From Pictodentalium vernedei (taxonomy: Eukaryota; Mollusca; Scaphopoda; Dentaliida; Dentaliidae), in contig CM062289.1 of NCBI GenBank assembly GCA_031216915.1, positions 448,346,910 to 448,410,909 of the forward strand: a DNA stretch of 64,000 nt. The letters run 5' to 3'. Made by a program: the position numbers and the translations under genes. The notes beneath the pieces were generated by a model. The model was not told the DNA's origin and did not search any database. It saw nothing but the letters and a program-made list of their open reading frames with translations. Below are positions 32,721 to 43,975 of the stretch, piece by piece. Every line of letters starts with the position of its first letter. The first letter of the stretch is position 1.

Positions 32721-33602
32721 CATGTCAATGCAATTGTTATTAAGAGTATTTTTGTTAGAGTTATTTCCTTTGGTGGACTTAATTCATTTCATTTATACCC
32801 TCCATTTCAGCTTGGGTGCAAAACTGCAATTTTTTTGTTTTAATAATATCCTTTTACTTATGGAACAGGGTATTTGGGTTCGGTTTTGCATCGCCGTTTG
32901 CGAAGCAGTATCTCCTGGTCGCAAACCAAAATCTAAAAATGATTTGCATACTGCAATACAAAGTATTTCTTAGATTTCTGCCAGTATCGATGTCAGACAT
33001 TCTCTTTAATCGCTAAGATTGCTATTACGGAACCACCGTTGCAGGGACAACTGATTGGGTGATCCTACTAAGGCACATTGCACTTTCTAGGTCACCATGT
33101 TCAGTCACTGACTCAGTCATTCATTATATCATTAGCTTTTCATACTGTAACCTCTCTAGAAACAATTTGCGATGTACACATGTGCAGTTGTTTGTATTTA
33201 TGTTGGATTTTCCTGAACGTGAGCACGTACAACGCAAACTGTACCTTGAAATAAAACTTCGAAGTTTCAGTCACAAACAAGTGGCACTAATTGATTCAAG
33301 GGAATAAGTAAATCGAGGTAAGCAAACTTACTGTCATTAGTGCGTCAGTGATGCGAACCCATAAAAAAGAATGCCGTAGTCAATGTTAAGCCCATGAAAT
33401 TTTGGACAAAAATAAACGAAATTGGTTGGATAACAATAAACTGAAAATTGACTAACCTTGGTCTAAAACTACAAATTAATTTATACCAGTTGCTAATCAA
33501 TGTTCCTGGAGGGGAGAAAACTATGAATCAAAATTTTGAAAACAAAAGGTACCCTGTGTAATACCGTTAAATTGTCAGAAAGCCTGTCATCTGTTATAAA
33601 GA
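32721..33602. other. Intron 6 stretch, nothing recognised
   Basis: Unique-looking AT-rich sequence with ORFs up to 83 codons that lack any motif. No splice-bounded frame fits the BAZ1B chain here. Confidence 0.5.
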
Positions 33603-33604
33603 TA

Positions 33605-34279
33605 CCATATTTACTCTATGTATTGGGACAGCTAAAAATAAATATTTCACAGATGTCCCACATCTTAGAAAATGGGGAAAAAACACAACCTGGTCTTGTT
33701 TTGATGCTGAATCCAATTGTGTGTGATTCGTTTTCTATCACTATACGAAAATTGCCATCCAATTTTTTTTTAGATTTTCATTTTTTGCTTCCAAAACATA
33801 GCTTATGCCCCTCATTGGAACGCGCGCATTGTGCTCATTCTAATGGGGGGTCATAAGCTATGTTTTGGAAGCAAAAAATGAAAATTTTTAGTTACACAAG
33901 AATTCTTTTTTATGAGTGTCATCTGCCGCTAGCATTCAGTAAAGGGTTGAAGACTGTCACAATGTAATATTAAATAGTCTTCCTCATGTCATTCCGGACT
34001 GTAAATATTAAAACTTAGGAACAGATTTAAATAAAAACAACACAAATCAGTATGTATTATCAATTTTTTATTGTTTAAAAAGGAAAATTAAACACAAACT
34101 TAGCTTTAATAATGAGCATTTTGCACCGTTTTCAGGTGACTGGTCCAACTGGAAACAAGTCTCCTTAGTGTCCCAAACATTGGAGCCTAAAAAAAAAATA
34201 TTTTTCTGGAAAAAATGTGTGTCCCAAATTATAGAGTGTCCCAAATTATAGAGTGTCCCAATATATAGAGTAAATATGG
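33605..34279. mobile_element. TA-flanked MITE (family C), copy 3, with inner insert
   Basis: It lies in inverse orientation to copies 1 and 2. The ends ccatatttactctatgtatt and gagtaaatatgg are flanked by TA. About 205 bases between 33932 and 34137 have no counterpart in the other copies (gcattcagtaaagggttg ... ttttcaggtgactggtccaa), so something inserted there or a variant was captured. Confidence 0.75.
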
Positions 34280-34365
34280 TAATCTCATTTATTATACGCT
34301 AAACGATAGATTATCGAAGAAATTGCAGAAAGATAGAAATCGTATCCCCCCACTGTGAAGGTATA

Positions 34366-34860
34366 GAAATTTTCACTTTCACGATATCAATCAAAATGGC
34401 GGCTTTCAAAACATCACTTCAGGGTGAATACGAGTCAAATTATCACTGGAAATGATCAATTTGTTCTAGAAATGTATATTAATGAAAAAAAATTGATTTT
34501 TTTTTGAGTGGATAACGATCATTTCCAGCTAGAAATTTTCACTCTCACGGTACCAATCAAAATGACGGCTTTCAAAGCATCACTTCAAGGTGAATATGAG
34601 TCAAATTATCACTGGAGTTGATCAGTTTGTTCTAGAAATGTTTTATGAAAAGAAAATCTAGTTTTTTTTTTGAGTGGATACCGATCATTTCCAGCAATAA
34701 TTCAACACGTATTCACCATGAATTGATGCATGAAACCTGCTAGTCCAAACATTGCCTGAAAGTCTGTAATAAAAGTTTTGGTTTGGTATGTTCTGTCAAA
34801 GGACGTACCAAACCCAAAACTTATTTTGCAGACTTTCAGGCCATGTTTAGACTAGAAACC
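34366..34860. repeat. Direct repeat (~180 bp, two copies) and a hairpin
   Basis: 34366-34535 and 34540-34706 share gaaattttcactttcacgat, aatcaaaatggcggctttca and ttttgagtggata. A hairpin follows at about 34755-34855 (gcctgaaagtctg and complement, ttttggtttggta and complement). Confidence 0.65.
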
Positions 34861-35021
34861 CGCCTGCTGAATCAGATTGCAAGACATTATCTGTTCTGAG
34901 TATCAATCAAATCACTTCCACGTTTCAGTGATTCGGTGCGCTATTTACTTTTATGCATCAATTCAAGGTTGAAACGAGTGGAATTATCAGATTCTTATAA
35001 AAAGCATATAATAAAAAGAAA

Positions 35022-35169
35022 ATCTAGTGTTTTTGAGTGGATACCGAAAATTATCTCACTTGTGACTGAGACAAATGGCTATTTTTGCTCGCGCAAGCGC
35101 TCACGGAAAATAAATGTTGTCTCGGCCACTCATGAGATAATTTTCAGTATCCACTCAAAAACACTAGAT
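35022..35169. repeat. Strong hairpin just upstream of exon 7
   Basis: The arms of ~44 bp (atctagtgtttttgagtgga, taccgaaaattatctca and complements) end 38 bp before exon 7, so the hairpin could include the branch-point zone. The inner loop carries gctcgcgcaagcgctcacgg. Confidence 0.75.
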
Positions 35170-35207
35170 ATCCTCTATCTATTAATTGTTCATCATTATT
35201 ATTTCAG

Positions 35208-35372
35208 AGTGCCGCATCTCGGACAAAATTTATGGTTTACATATGATTCCTTGAAAGATGTTGACAAGCTTTTAGAGAATCTTCATCCAAATGGCGTCCG
35301 GGAAAGTTTATTAAAAACTGAAATTAAAAAGAAATACCAAGATATATCGAAGGCTATAATTAAAGCACAGAG
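35208..35372 (+). CDS. BAZ1B: BAZ1B-like exon 7: GQNLWF block
   Basis: The exon reads VPHLGQNLWFTYDSLKDVDK, LLENLHPNGVRESLLKTEIK, then KKYQDISKAIIKAQ, with donor gtaagt. The string GQNLWF...LHP.G.RES.LK followed by K.YQDI is highly specific to BAZ1B and gives the strongest family evidence besides the PHD finger. It is the C-terminal part of the WHIM2-associated region. Confidence 0.96.
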
Positions 35373-35383
35373 GTAAGTCTTAT

Positions 35384-35494
35384 TTTATTCTGATGCCACG
35401 TTTCTTTGGTATCAGTTTTTTTTATTCTGATGCCAGGTTTCTTTGGTATCAGTTTTTTTTATTCTGATGTCAGGTTTCTTTGGTATCAGTTTTC
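35384..35494. repeat. 37 bp minisatellite, three units
   Basis: 'ttctgatgccaggtttcttt' units start at about 35388, 35425 and 35462 with a T-run between them. The array begins 12 bases after the exon 7 donor. Confidence 0.8.
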
Positions 35495-35793
35495 CCTTTC
35501 ATCTCTCTGGCACCTTTCTTCTGTCTGCAGACATTCTTTTGAGTGTATGCAGAGGTCGAATATAGGACCATTTCCCAAAGTTATTTGAGCATGATTTTTC
35601 CATATTCACAACCCCAAATTTACCAATCTCCTTCCCCACTCAAACAAAAATTTGATGCACAATTGGTTTCCTGAACGGGTAGTCATAAAAGGCTTATTGC
35701 CACCCAGTCAACGACACCAATTGAGCATTAAATTTATATTGCTTACCTAACGAAGAGTAGAAAGTGTCAGGTTCTGTAATAGTATGAAAAACG

Positions 35794-36408
35794 TTGAACT
35801 CTTTCAACATGAGAGGCTGCTTTTCAGGTCCAGGAGGGGGCGGGGTGGCTCAGTTGGTAGAGGTGCAGGCTGCAAGCCGAGAGGTCCTCGATTCGAATCC
35901 CACCTGCGGCAGCCGCGTTGTGTCCTTGGGTAAGACACTTCACCCCCATTGCCCACTTGGGGGCACGGTGACGTTGTGTACTAAGGCGTACTGCATGTCG
36001 ATGGTGCACTTGTCTTCAACCAATGCTAACCCTGCTTGTGTGGAGTTGGTATGTTGGGGAGCTGACAGTTGCTTGCTGTTGCTCAGTGGTTCTCTCCGGG
36101 TACTACGGCTTCCTCCACCAGTAAAACTGTCACAGTCATGGTTAGCCATTGTGCAGTAATATATGACCTTAAACACCAATAAATAAATAAATAAATTCAG
36201 GTCCAGGAACACAATACATCATAATTTCATTAAGTAGGAAGGCTACTAAGTGAACGTGTGTGGTAGAACAATTCATATTTTCAACGTGCAGACTGAAGGC
36301 TGCACGTTGAAAATATCAATTGCTCTACCCCCAAATAATGGATATAGACTTTTCCAATTTCTGCCATTTAACTGGCATGGAAGATACCACCTGTGTTCAA
36401 AGGGTTAA
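35794..36408. mobile_element. TTAA-type foldback MITE split by a SINE
   Basis: The outer element matches the intact copy at 42575-42814: left ttgaactctttcaac, hairpin 36280-36325 (attttcaacgtgcag and complement), right end gttcaaagggttaa. The SINE at 35836-36195 interrupts it. Confidence 0.75.
35836..36195 (+). mobile_element. tRNA-derived SINE with 13 bp target duplication
   Basis: ttcaggtccagga flanks the element at 35823-35835 and 36196-36208. The head has a good A box (tggctcagttgg, 35846-35857) and B box (gattcgaatcc, 35890-35900). The body and (aaat)n tail are complete. It is the cleanest SINE copy here. It is not a tRNA gene because the acceptor stem does not pair and a long body follows. 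Confidence 0.9.
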
Positions 36409-36694
36409 TAGAGACTGCATTTCATGAGACCATTTGTTATAAAACTTAATTTTAGTATGCATGCTGTTACTTTGGTATTGTATCGGTATCAATGTTATCT
36501 GTTCAATTTGAATGTGAAATTTCTCTATGTTTCATCCCCTCCAAAATAAATGTCCATTTGGAGCCTCCATGATACAAATTGTCCTTTGGCAAGGGTCTAA
36601 GGGTCTTGGAACCATTTCTAAAGAGGGTGGAAGAATCCCTGGGTTGGTGTTTCTACTACCTTTTTTTGTAATCATGACGTCTTCATTTAGGCTT

Positions 36695-37020
36695 AAAAAA
36701 GTTAAAATCTGTTTCTCAGACCTCCTCACTCTGTCCTTTTGGCTGCTGCATGCTCTTTTTTTATTACCAGTGCAAACTTAAAAAAGTAAAAATTAAATGG
36801 TTTATGTCTGATATTTTATACAAGTTAATAAAATTGATAAATTTGTCCCGTGAGTGCAAAAAGCCTTTGCAATTCTGTAGATTGTGAGGCCTAAAACATA
36901 AAATAAACCAAGAACAGGAGCTTTTGATGGCAAAGAAATAATTAGAAAAATAAAAAATAAAAATGGCTGCCCACATGCAATTTTACAAAAAAATAACCTG
37001 AGAAACAGATCTACTTTGTG
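36695..37020. mobile_element. Family H element, inverted copy
   Basis: The ends aatctgtttctcagacc and cctgagaaacagatcta bracket the inner block gcaattctgtagattgtgag, the reverse of 19880-20278. Confidence 0.6.
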
Positions 37021-37374
37021 TTGTCTTTTCTAAATTTCCCAACTCATACAAGCCTCGGAAATCGGCACTTATTGTTTAGCAGCCAGCCAGTGCTTATGAG
37101 TGGAAGGTTCTAGCTAGGACTGGTGAAGATCCTTATATTAGACTATTGCAGGGCCTTGATCAAAGCTGAAAAATATCAAAAAATAACCTTTAGTAGCCTT
37201 GAATTTTATCAGTCCTTGCCTGCAGGAACCCTGCTTGAAAGTACTTTAAAATCATTTCTGAATGTTGAAAACCTGAAAAAATGGTGAAGATTTTTAGTTG
37301 TTCAAAAACTATTTTTGCAAGCGTGTGTTTGTTAAGTTCTTACACACGTAATACATTAAGTTTTCTAGCCATGT

Positions 37375-37465
37375 AATATAGAAATTGAGCAGTTGGAAAA
37401 CAAAAAAATTTCCCAAAAATTTTAACAAAACCATATCAAGTGACCCCTCAGTGTCTCTCGCTTTT
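37375..37465. mobile_element. Truncated A2 MITE
   Basis: Arm wording gagcagttggaaaacaaaaa and accatatcaagtgacccctc stops at the centre. Confidence 0.5.
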
Positions 37466-37499
37466 TGAAAAAAAAACGCAAGATATTAAATTAGGGGTG

Positions 37500-38360
37500 T
37501 CCTTTCTGTGTTTTTCGTTTCCAGACTCTAACTTTCCTTGCAGTGACTGGATTTCGATAAAATTTGGGTAGTAGACCACTTTCATCAATTGTGGGTCCAA
37601 GTTCGAATATGGGCATTTTCCACGCATATTTAATTAGGTTGCTGAAATTTGATTGGCTGATGATTTCCAGACTCTAACTTTCCTTAAAATCAACCGATTT
37701 CAATGAAACTGCATATATGGATTACTTTTATCAATACCTAGGTCAAGTTCGAATGTGGGAAATTTTGTACTGAAAATTTGTCTGTCTGCCCCGTGCGTCA
37801 ACGCACCTCAGACTAAAAGCTGTATTTATGAACAGATCTTCACGAAACTTCTTGGGTATCTTTGTTATCATTGTGAGACCAGAAAATGTGTTTTGGGGTT
37901 TGGTCCAAAATTCAAGATGGCCACCAGCAGCCATTTTGTTCCAAAATTGGGTGTAATCAGTTTTTTGTACAGAACTTCTATATCAAAGTTCGGATTTGAA
38001 TAAATTTATGTATGAATGTTTAGTAACATGCAATACATCACATATAATACGGGTTTTGTTCTTGTGCAAAAATTATGCAAATTAGGGAAACTTTGATTTA
38101 TTCAGTGCTACTACTAATACACAGTAAGTGCACACCTTCCGTGTTTTTTGTTTCCAGACTCTAACTTTCCTTACAGTCAGTTGATTTCGATGAAATTTGG
38201 GTAGTAGATCACTTTTATCAGTTGTGGGTCCAAGTTCAAACATGGGCATTTTCTGTGCATATTTAATTAGGTTGCTTAAATTTGATTGGCTGATGGTTTC
38301 CAGACTCTTTCCTTCGAGTCAACCGATTTCAATGAAATTCATATATGGATTCCTTTTCAC
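37500..38360. repeat. Composite tandem array (two monomer types)
   Basis: A unit with ccagactctaactttccttg and gatttcgat(g/a)aaatttggg occurs at 37525 and again at 38155. Half-units sit at 37670 and 38300. Between them (37780-38120) lies one unit of the other type (ctgtatttatgaacagatct), shared with 49.5-50.4 kb. Confidence 0.65.
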
Positions 38361-38607
38361 ATCAGTTTAATGTAATATGTCTTATCATACAGTCTTAATT
38401 TTTAGTGATTCTCACATTTATACTCCACATCACTTTACTTGCTTTGACAGTGACCTCCGTGAAAATAAATCTGATAACCACTGTCTGAAGCACTGTCTCT
38501 TCTAAATAACTTCCATTTGCAACTCAACTATATTCCACTGGATGCATTATTTCCCCTTGAAACTGCTGCGCAGCGGGAGACATAAATTCACTGAATTTGC
38601 TTGTTTG

Positions 38608-38720
38608 AATAAGCTTGCTGAGGGTCAATGAGAGTCACATGATATGGTTTTGTTGAAAATTAAAAAAAAAAAATTTGAAATCATTAGTTTAGATTTTGTG
38701 TATATTGGGTAAAAGGTTAA
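38608..38720. mobile_element. A2 MITE right-half fragment
   Basis: 'gagagtcacatgatatggtt' to 'attgggtaaaaggttaa' is the right arm only. Confidence 0.55.
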
Positions 38721-38746
38721 TCCAATACTGTCATTTCCACAAACCT

Positions 38747-38990
38747 TCACCCTTTACCTAACAATAAAAGAAGTCGACACTGCCAAACAAAAGTATTGAA
38801 TAACTAATTTGTTTTTATTTTTTGTATCTAAATCATAGATTATGACCCATTATTAGAACAAGCTCAGTGAGCTCGTTCCAATGAGGGTTCATAAGCTATG
38901 TTTTTGAGACAAAAAAATAATGAAAATTGAATGGCGATTTTTGAGAACAGCGATGGCTAGTTTTGGCCATTATGTTGCTAAAGGGGTAAA
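38747..38990. mobile_element. A1 MITE, moderately diverged
   Basis: It runs from caccctttacctaacaata to attatgttgctaaaggggta. The centre is acccattattagaacaagct / gagctcgttccaatgagg. Confidence 0.7.
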
Positions 38991-39212
38991 AAGACTGATT
39001 TTGTCTCTGATAAATTTTTTCTGCAACAAAACAGGTGCTTCAACATGCAGTCTTCATGTCAGTTTGTGAGTTACATTTCAAGTACCATTCAAGTTGTTTC
39101 TAGGCAAGGCTTGGCTGCATCTGTAGGTAGGCAAGACTTTAGTAGAAAGAACTGGAAAGCGACGGAATATAGACTAAAATTCTCAAGTCACTTGTCTAAT
39201 TCTGTTTATAAT

Positions 39213-39461
39213 TTAACCCTTTACCCAACGAATCGCCCGCATCTGCCCGCGTAATATGCAAATTCAGCAGTTGAAAAAATATTATTTTTCAAAAAATTTC
39301 AACAAAACCATATCATGTGACCCCTCGTTGGAACGAGCTCGTCAAGCTCGTTCCAACGAGGGGTCACATGATATGGTTTTGTTGAAATATTTTGAAAAAT
39401 TTGAAAAAATGATATTTAAAATAATAAATTTTGATATCGTCTGAGTTGGGTAAAGGGTTAA
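39213..39461. mobile_element. A2 MITE, intact reference copy
   Basis: It runs from TTAACCCTTTACCCAACG to GTTGGGTAAAGGGTTAA, 249 bp. The palindrome gtgacccctcgttggaacga / tcgttccaacgaggggtcac has a 3-base gap at its centre. The left arm contains the octamer atgcaaat. I used it to interpret the MITE split by the DIRS element. Confidence 0.88.
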
Positions 39462-39531
39462 TGGTTGTTTGGGCTGTTTGTTTACCCACTTTTTGTTGAG
39501 TTTTCATGCAGACGATCAATTATATAGTGTG

Positions 39532-39871
39532 GGAGCGCAGTGACTACGGCTTGGACTTCAAACTGAAAGGTCCACGGTTCAATCCCTGTCCGTGGTTAAT
39601 ACGTTCTCTTTGGGCCAGGCACTTCATCCCGATTGCCCATGTGGGGGTACGGCGGCGCTCTGTACAAAGACATACTACACGTCGATGGTGCATTTGTCTT
39701 CAACCAATGCTAACCCTGCCTGTGCAGAGTTAGTATGTTGTGGAGTCAGTCAGTTGCTCGTGTTTGCCCGGTGGTTCTCCCCGGGTACGCGGGCTTCCTC
39801 CACCTGTAAAACTGTCCAACACAAGATGACCCTGACTGTCAAAAGTATCATTAAACCCCAATAAATAACTA
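39532..39871 (+). mobile_element. tRNA-derived SINE with 14 bp duplication
   Basis: aattatatagtgtg (39518-39531) and aattatacagtgtg (39872-39885) flank it. B box-like ggttcaatccc is at 39570-39580. Body and aataaata tail are as in the other copies. Confidence 0.82.
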
Positions 39872-39885
39872 AATTATACAGTGTG

Positions 39886-40733
39886 AGGTCCATTTAATCA
39901 CAAAGATACACATATTCTTTCATGCTCCAGTTATAGGTATTCCAGTCAATAAATATTTTATTCACCTTGAAAACATCAAGATATTAACGCAGTTGGTGGA
40001 ACTGTGTAGCGCAATCCAAAAACTACAGCTGTGGTGAAGTTTTCATTCATGCTGGTAAAGTCATTAAATATTCCGTCAAGTCAGCTCTTGATTGAGAAAC
40101 ATTTCTTGCATTGATTCAGTTTAAATATATGTTATCAATTTTTTTCACATTCAATCAGATGGAATATTTCAGTTGGTCGTATAAGTGAACCAGCCAAATG
40201 AAATCTAAACATAGGAAGTGGACTACTTCAGGGCTAGACTGGTTTCATGCCATAATCTTTATGTATAGAAATTAGGCTGGTGGCTTGAGACTTGCAGACA
40301 GGCAAGACTTGGGTAGAAATAAATGGAAAGCCAAAAATGTGGACTGTCAAGATGTAGAAAACATGTCTCAAAGCTATTGAAGGTTAACTCTGAAGACAGA
40401 TGTCTTATTCCTTTGCCTCCCATGTATAACCACAGAGATATTAATTTGAAATGATAGCTCTGACATATTGTTTGACACATGAACATCCAGTATGTTTTGA
40501 CTGGCTATTCTTGTGCAGTGTAGTTTTACGCTGCTCAGTTAACATAAGAGATTTGAAAAAATATTGTCCTCAATGCATCTGAAAATATTGTTGTTCCCAT
40601 GTCATTGCACATTGGCATTACAGAACCATTTCAAATTTTCTTGACCTCCAGGACTTGTTTTCAAGATTTTGTGTGAAGATTTTGTGTGAAAAGTGCAAAA
40701 TATTGTTTTTGTATGTGTGTTTATTGTTTTTAG
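39886..40733. other. Intron 7 end, nothing recognised
   Basis: AT-rich unique-looking sequence. 'gacaggcaagacttgggtag' near 40300 is a trace of family I. The exon 8 acceptor (tgtttttag) closes it. Confidence 0.5.
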
Positions 40734-40794
40734 ATCAAATCATGAACTGCGAGATTCAAATGGTGAAAACGAAATGATGAGTGGATTCAAAGAG
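40734..40794 (+). CDS. BAZ1B: BAZ1B-like exon 8 (short)
   Basis: It completes the Arg codon of exon 7 and then reads SNHELRDSNGENEMMSGFKE. The donor is gtaata, a weak site. It restores phase 0. No domain. It is kept because both phases fit and the neighbours need it, but a 61-base exon with a weak donor might be skipped. Confidence 0.72.
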
Positions 40795-40898
40795 GTAATA
40801 TATATTTTAATTTTTTATATACCTAACATGAAAATTGGTTTGATACCGCTATTTACTTTACTTGCAAAGATTTACCCATATTTTAGCTATATTTTGAG

Positions 40899-41151
40899 CA
40901 GGCCGGAATATAAGCCATCTGACATTTGCAGAATGAGGTCCCCAGAGGGTGAATTTGATGAAGCTATCCCATACAGTGGGCCAATTTATCCCCTGGGAAC
41001 CTCTTTCTGTTTAGTTTTGAGACCCTGATTCAGATTGAGGATCACAGAGTGTAAATTTAGTGATGCTACCCTGCAGTGAATGGTAGCATCACTAAATTCA
41101 CCCTCTGGGGACCTCATTTTGCCGATGACAGTATGCTTATTTTCTGGCTTG
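40899..41151. mobile_element. hAT-like MITE (family B), copy 3, exact 8 bp duplication
   Basis: The ends CAGGCCGGAATATAAGC and GCTTATTTTCTGGCTTG are flanked by attttgag at 40891-40898 and 41152-41159, identical. Length is 253 bp, the same as copy 1. Confidence 0.82.
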
Positions 41152-41244
41152 ATTTTGAGACACCCTTTGATTTGAGACACACATTTTTCTCATAAAAATA
41201 TGTTTTTATTATACAATTCACTGTACTTTGAAAGTCTACCTCCA

Positions 41245-41330
41245 GTCGCTTTGCAGTTGTTTCTTGTCAAGTCTTGGCTGCCTACAGAGGTAGCCAATAC
41301 ATGCCTAGAAACAACTGACAAGGTAACTAG
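41245..41330. repeat. Family I foldback
   Basis: 'ttgcagttgtttcttgtcaa' and 'catgcctagaaacaactgac' are complementary arms around agccaa/ttggct. Confidence 0.6.
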
Positions 41331-41411
41331 AAAACAAGATTTAAGTTTACCGAAAGAATGCATGTTGGGGCACCTGTTCCTTTGCATTAAAATGTTATCA
41401 AAGTCGTAGTA

Positions 41412-41826
41412 CAGTAGAATCCTCTTAATTGAATATCCATTTTGCCAGTGAAAATTATTCAATTAACAGGAGCATGCAATTAACAGGGATTTCGTCAATT
41501 TTCTGTGTTCTGGAGGTAAACTGAGCATATATTCTATTATATCTTGTTTGACAGAGCTCATAGAGCTCTGTCAAACAAGATATAATAGAATAAATGCCTG
41601 TATTGGATGTAGTGAGGCCAAAAAGGTTGATAAATAAGGGAAATTTGGTGCGTGTCACAGTAATTTTTCCGACATATTATAAACATTTATATACAATTAA
41701 CAGGAGTTTACTCTACAACCCATATGCAATTAACAGATCAAATTTGTACTGAAGGAATGGTAAATGGTTTTGTGTTTGAAAATTATATTCAATTAACAGG
41801 GATATACAATTAAGTTTGTTCCACTG
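41412..41826. mobile_element. TA-flanked family F element, copy 1
   Basis: The left end cagtagaatcctctt and the right end ttgttccactg are flanked by TA. A near-perfect palindrome at 41533-41589 (tattatatcttgtttgacag and complement) has the centre agagctcatagagctc. Confidence 0.75.
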
Positions 41827-41828
41827 TA

Positions 41829-42574
41829 ATTAAGTCCTTAAAGGTTAAAGCTATGAATACTGAACAAATTGAACATCATTTCGTTGTTTTGACAACTGGA
41901 GTCAAGCCATATTTATAATCAGGTATCACATGCTTTGGTTGTTAATATTTTGCATTGGAGTGAAAAAATTGCTAAAAATATTAAAAAAAATATCAATCTT
42001 ACTTTCAAATTGTTGGTAAATACATTTGAATTCAATAAAAAATAATAAAAATTTGATTATATTACATTGTTTAGTTGCTAGGTTTTCCCCAACTGTCAGT
42101 GTAATGTGTGATGTAAACTGTTGATAAAGTTGAGATAATGCAGTGCTTACTGGGTTCAAATAATCAAAATTCACTGAATATATTAAAATTCTGAAAAAAA
42201 TACCTGTTAACATTTTCTACTTCAGTAATAATTCCTGTCTGAGAATTCTGCATGTAACTCGCCAATCAATCCTGCTAATAATTTTTTCTTACTCAAGAAA
42301 ATAGATTCTGCATATGACAATACATGTACTTGGCGCTGTTCACAGGGGATTACATTTATAGTCTGTGGGAATCTCCTTGGAAGAAGAAATATGCAGGCAT
42401 TTCAACAGTTGTAGTTCAAACTGGTGTTTTCTGAGAAATGAAATGTAAATTTCTGTTAATTTATTGTCGGACTTGTACATGTTTCAACTTCATCCAATTA
42501 TTACTAGTTTATTAACTGTTCTGCAAAGTTCTATTTACACCTGTATTGTACCTCTCGATGTACTTGTGAGGTAT
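41829..42574. other. Intron 8 stretch, nothing recognised
   Basis: Low-complexity AT-rich DNA. The 95-codon minus-strand ORF at 41926-42213 has the biased composition expected by chance. Confidence 0.5.
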
Positions 42575-42814
42575 TTAACCCTTTGAACCCCCAGTGGCCC
42601 ATTTTCCGGCCAGGAACATGATACGTCATAACGCCATTATATAGGATGGCTGTTCAATAAATATTGTGGGGAAGACCAATCAGTATTTTCAACGTGCAGC
42701 TTGAGGCTGCACATTGAAAATACTAATTGGTCTACCCCAAATAATGAATATGGACTCTTCTAATTGCTGACATTTAACTGGCATGGAAGATGCCACTTGT
42801 GTTCAAAGGGTTAA
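42575..42814. mobile_element. TTAA-flanked foldback MITE, intact
   Basis: It runs from TTAACCCTTTGAACCCCC to GTTCAAAGGGTTAA. Hairpin arms attttcaacgtgcagc / gctgcacattgaaaat. It is the model for the SINE-split copy at 35794-36408. Confidence 0.8.
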
Positions 42815-42883
42815 CTTCACACTGCAAAACGTTCTGTGCTGAATAAGGTGGATTTAAGACATCATTCTGGAGTTATGATTCTA

Positions 42884-43311
42884 CAGTGGAACCCTGTCAA
42901 TTGAAAAGCTACTTTGTCAAGGAAAATTATTCAGTTAACAGGAGTATTCATTCAACAAGGATTGAATCATTTTCCTTATTCTAGAGATAAACTTAGCATT
43001 TATTCTATTATATCTTGTTTGACAGAGCTCCATGAGCTCTGTCAAACAAGATATAATAGATTAAATGCCTGTATTGCATGTACCAAGGCCAAATAGGTCT
43101 ATAAACATAGGAAAAATGGGGAGAGTCGGGGTAATTTCTTGACAGGTTACAAGATTTTTTATTCATTTAACAGGAGTTCACTCTATAACCTCTATTCAAT
43201 TAACAGGTGAGATTTGAACTGAAGGTATGGGAAATGGTTTTGTGTTTGGAATTTATATTCAATTAACAGGGATATACAATTAAGAGATATCCAATTAAGT
43301 GGGCTCCACTG
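42884..43311. mobile_element. Family F element, copy 2
   Basis: Terminal inverted repeats CAGTGGAACCCTG and GGGCTCCACTG are typical of mariner-type MITEs, with TA on the left. The palindrome at 43004-43060 repeats the copy 1 centre. Inner 'aattaacagg' motifs recur five or more times. Confidence 0.75.
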
Positions 43312-43561
43312 TTTTGAACTCTTATGGGAGTATGGTGATTAATTCAGGAGTAATATCAACTAAAAACTAATTTATCAACTATTTTATTTATGAATAATAT
43401 GAATGAAGGTATTCCTGAAAATAACTTTTACTAAGAATTGAGACACCCACAAAATTAATTATTTTTAGATGTCTCAATACATAGCTTAAATACAGTGCTC
43501 CATTAACCCCAAGTTTCGTACATAAATAAACAGAAATGTGCTTGAATTCATTTACATCCTT

Positions 43562-43975
43562 GGGGGCGCGGTGGCGTGGTGGTAACCAGTTCTCGTTAGA
43601 TCATCGAAGTTAAGCAATGTCGAGCGCGGTTAGTAGTTGGATTCGTGACCATTTCATCGACTGATTCATGCTCCCACGTTGTGTCCTTGGGTAAGGCACT
43701 TAACCCTGATTGCCTACATGGGGGCACGATGACGCTGTGTACCAAGGCGTACTGCACGTCGATGGTGCGCATGTCTTCAACCAATCTAACGCTGCCTGTG
43801 CCACGGCATAGAGTTCAGAGTTACGATGTTGGAGAGCTGGCAGCTGCTCGTCGTTGTTTGGTGGTTCTCTCTGAGTACTCAGGCTTCCTCCACCTGTAAA
43901 ACTGTCATCGACATGATATGACCCTGGCTGTTAATGTGTCGTTAAACCCTAATAAAAAATAAAAAAAAATTTTTT
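43562..43975 (+). mobile_element. SINE with a 5S rRNA-like head
   Basis: Positions 43590-43650 (tctcgttagatcatcgaagt, taagcaatgtcgagcgcgg, ttagtagttggattcgtgac) follow the internal control region of 5S rRNA, with box A and box C in order. From 43672 the body (gttgtgtccttgggtaaggc) and tail are the same as in the tRNA-headed SINEs. The 5S part is diverged and its 3' end is missing, so it is not a 5S gene. Confidence 0.8.

Noticed and set aside
35840-35915. tRNA gene suggested by good A and B boxes
   Set aside because: It is the head of a SINE: there is a 13 bp target duplication, a SINE body and an A-rich tail, and the acceptor stem does not pair.
40734-40794. Rejecting exon 8 as spurious because of its weak donor
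   Set aside because: Without it exon 7 (two bases left over) and exon 9 (phase 0) would not join in frame, so I keep it with reduced confidence.
43580-43655. 5S rRNA gene
   Set aside because: Only about 70 diverged bases of the internal control region are present, followed directly by SINE body.
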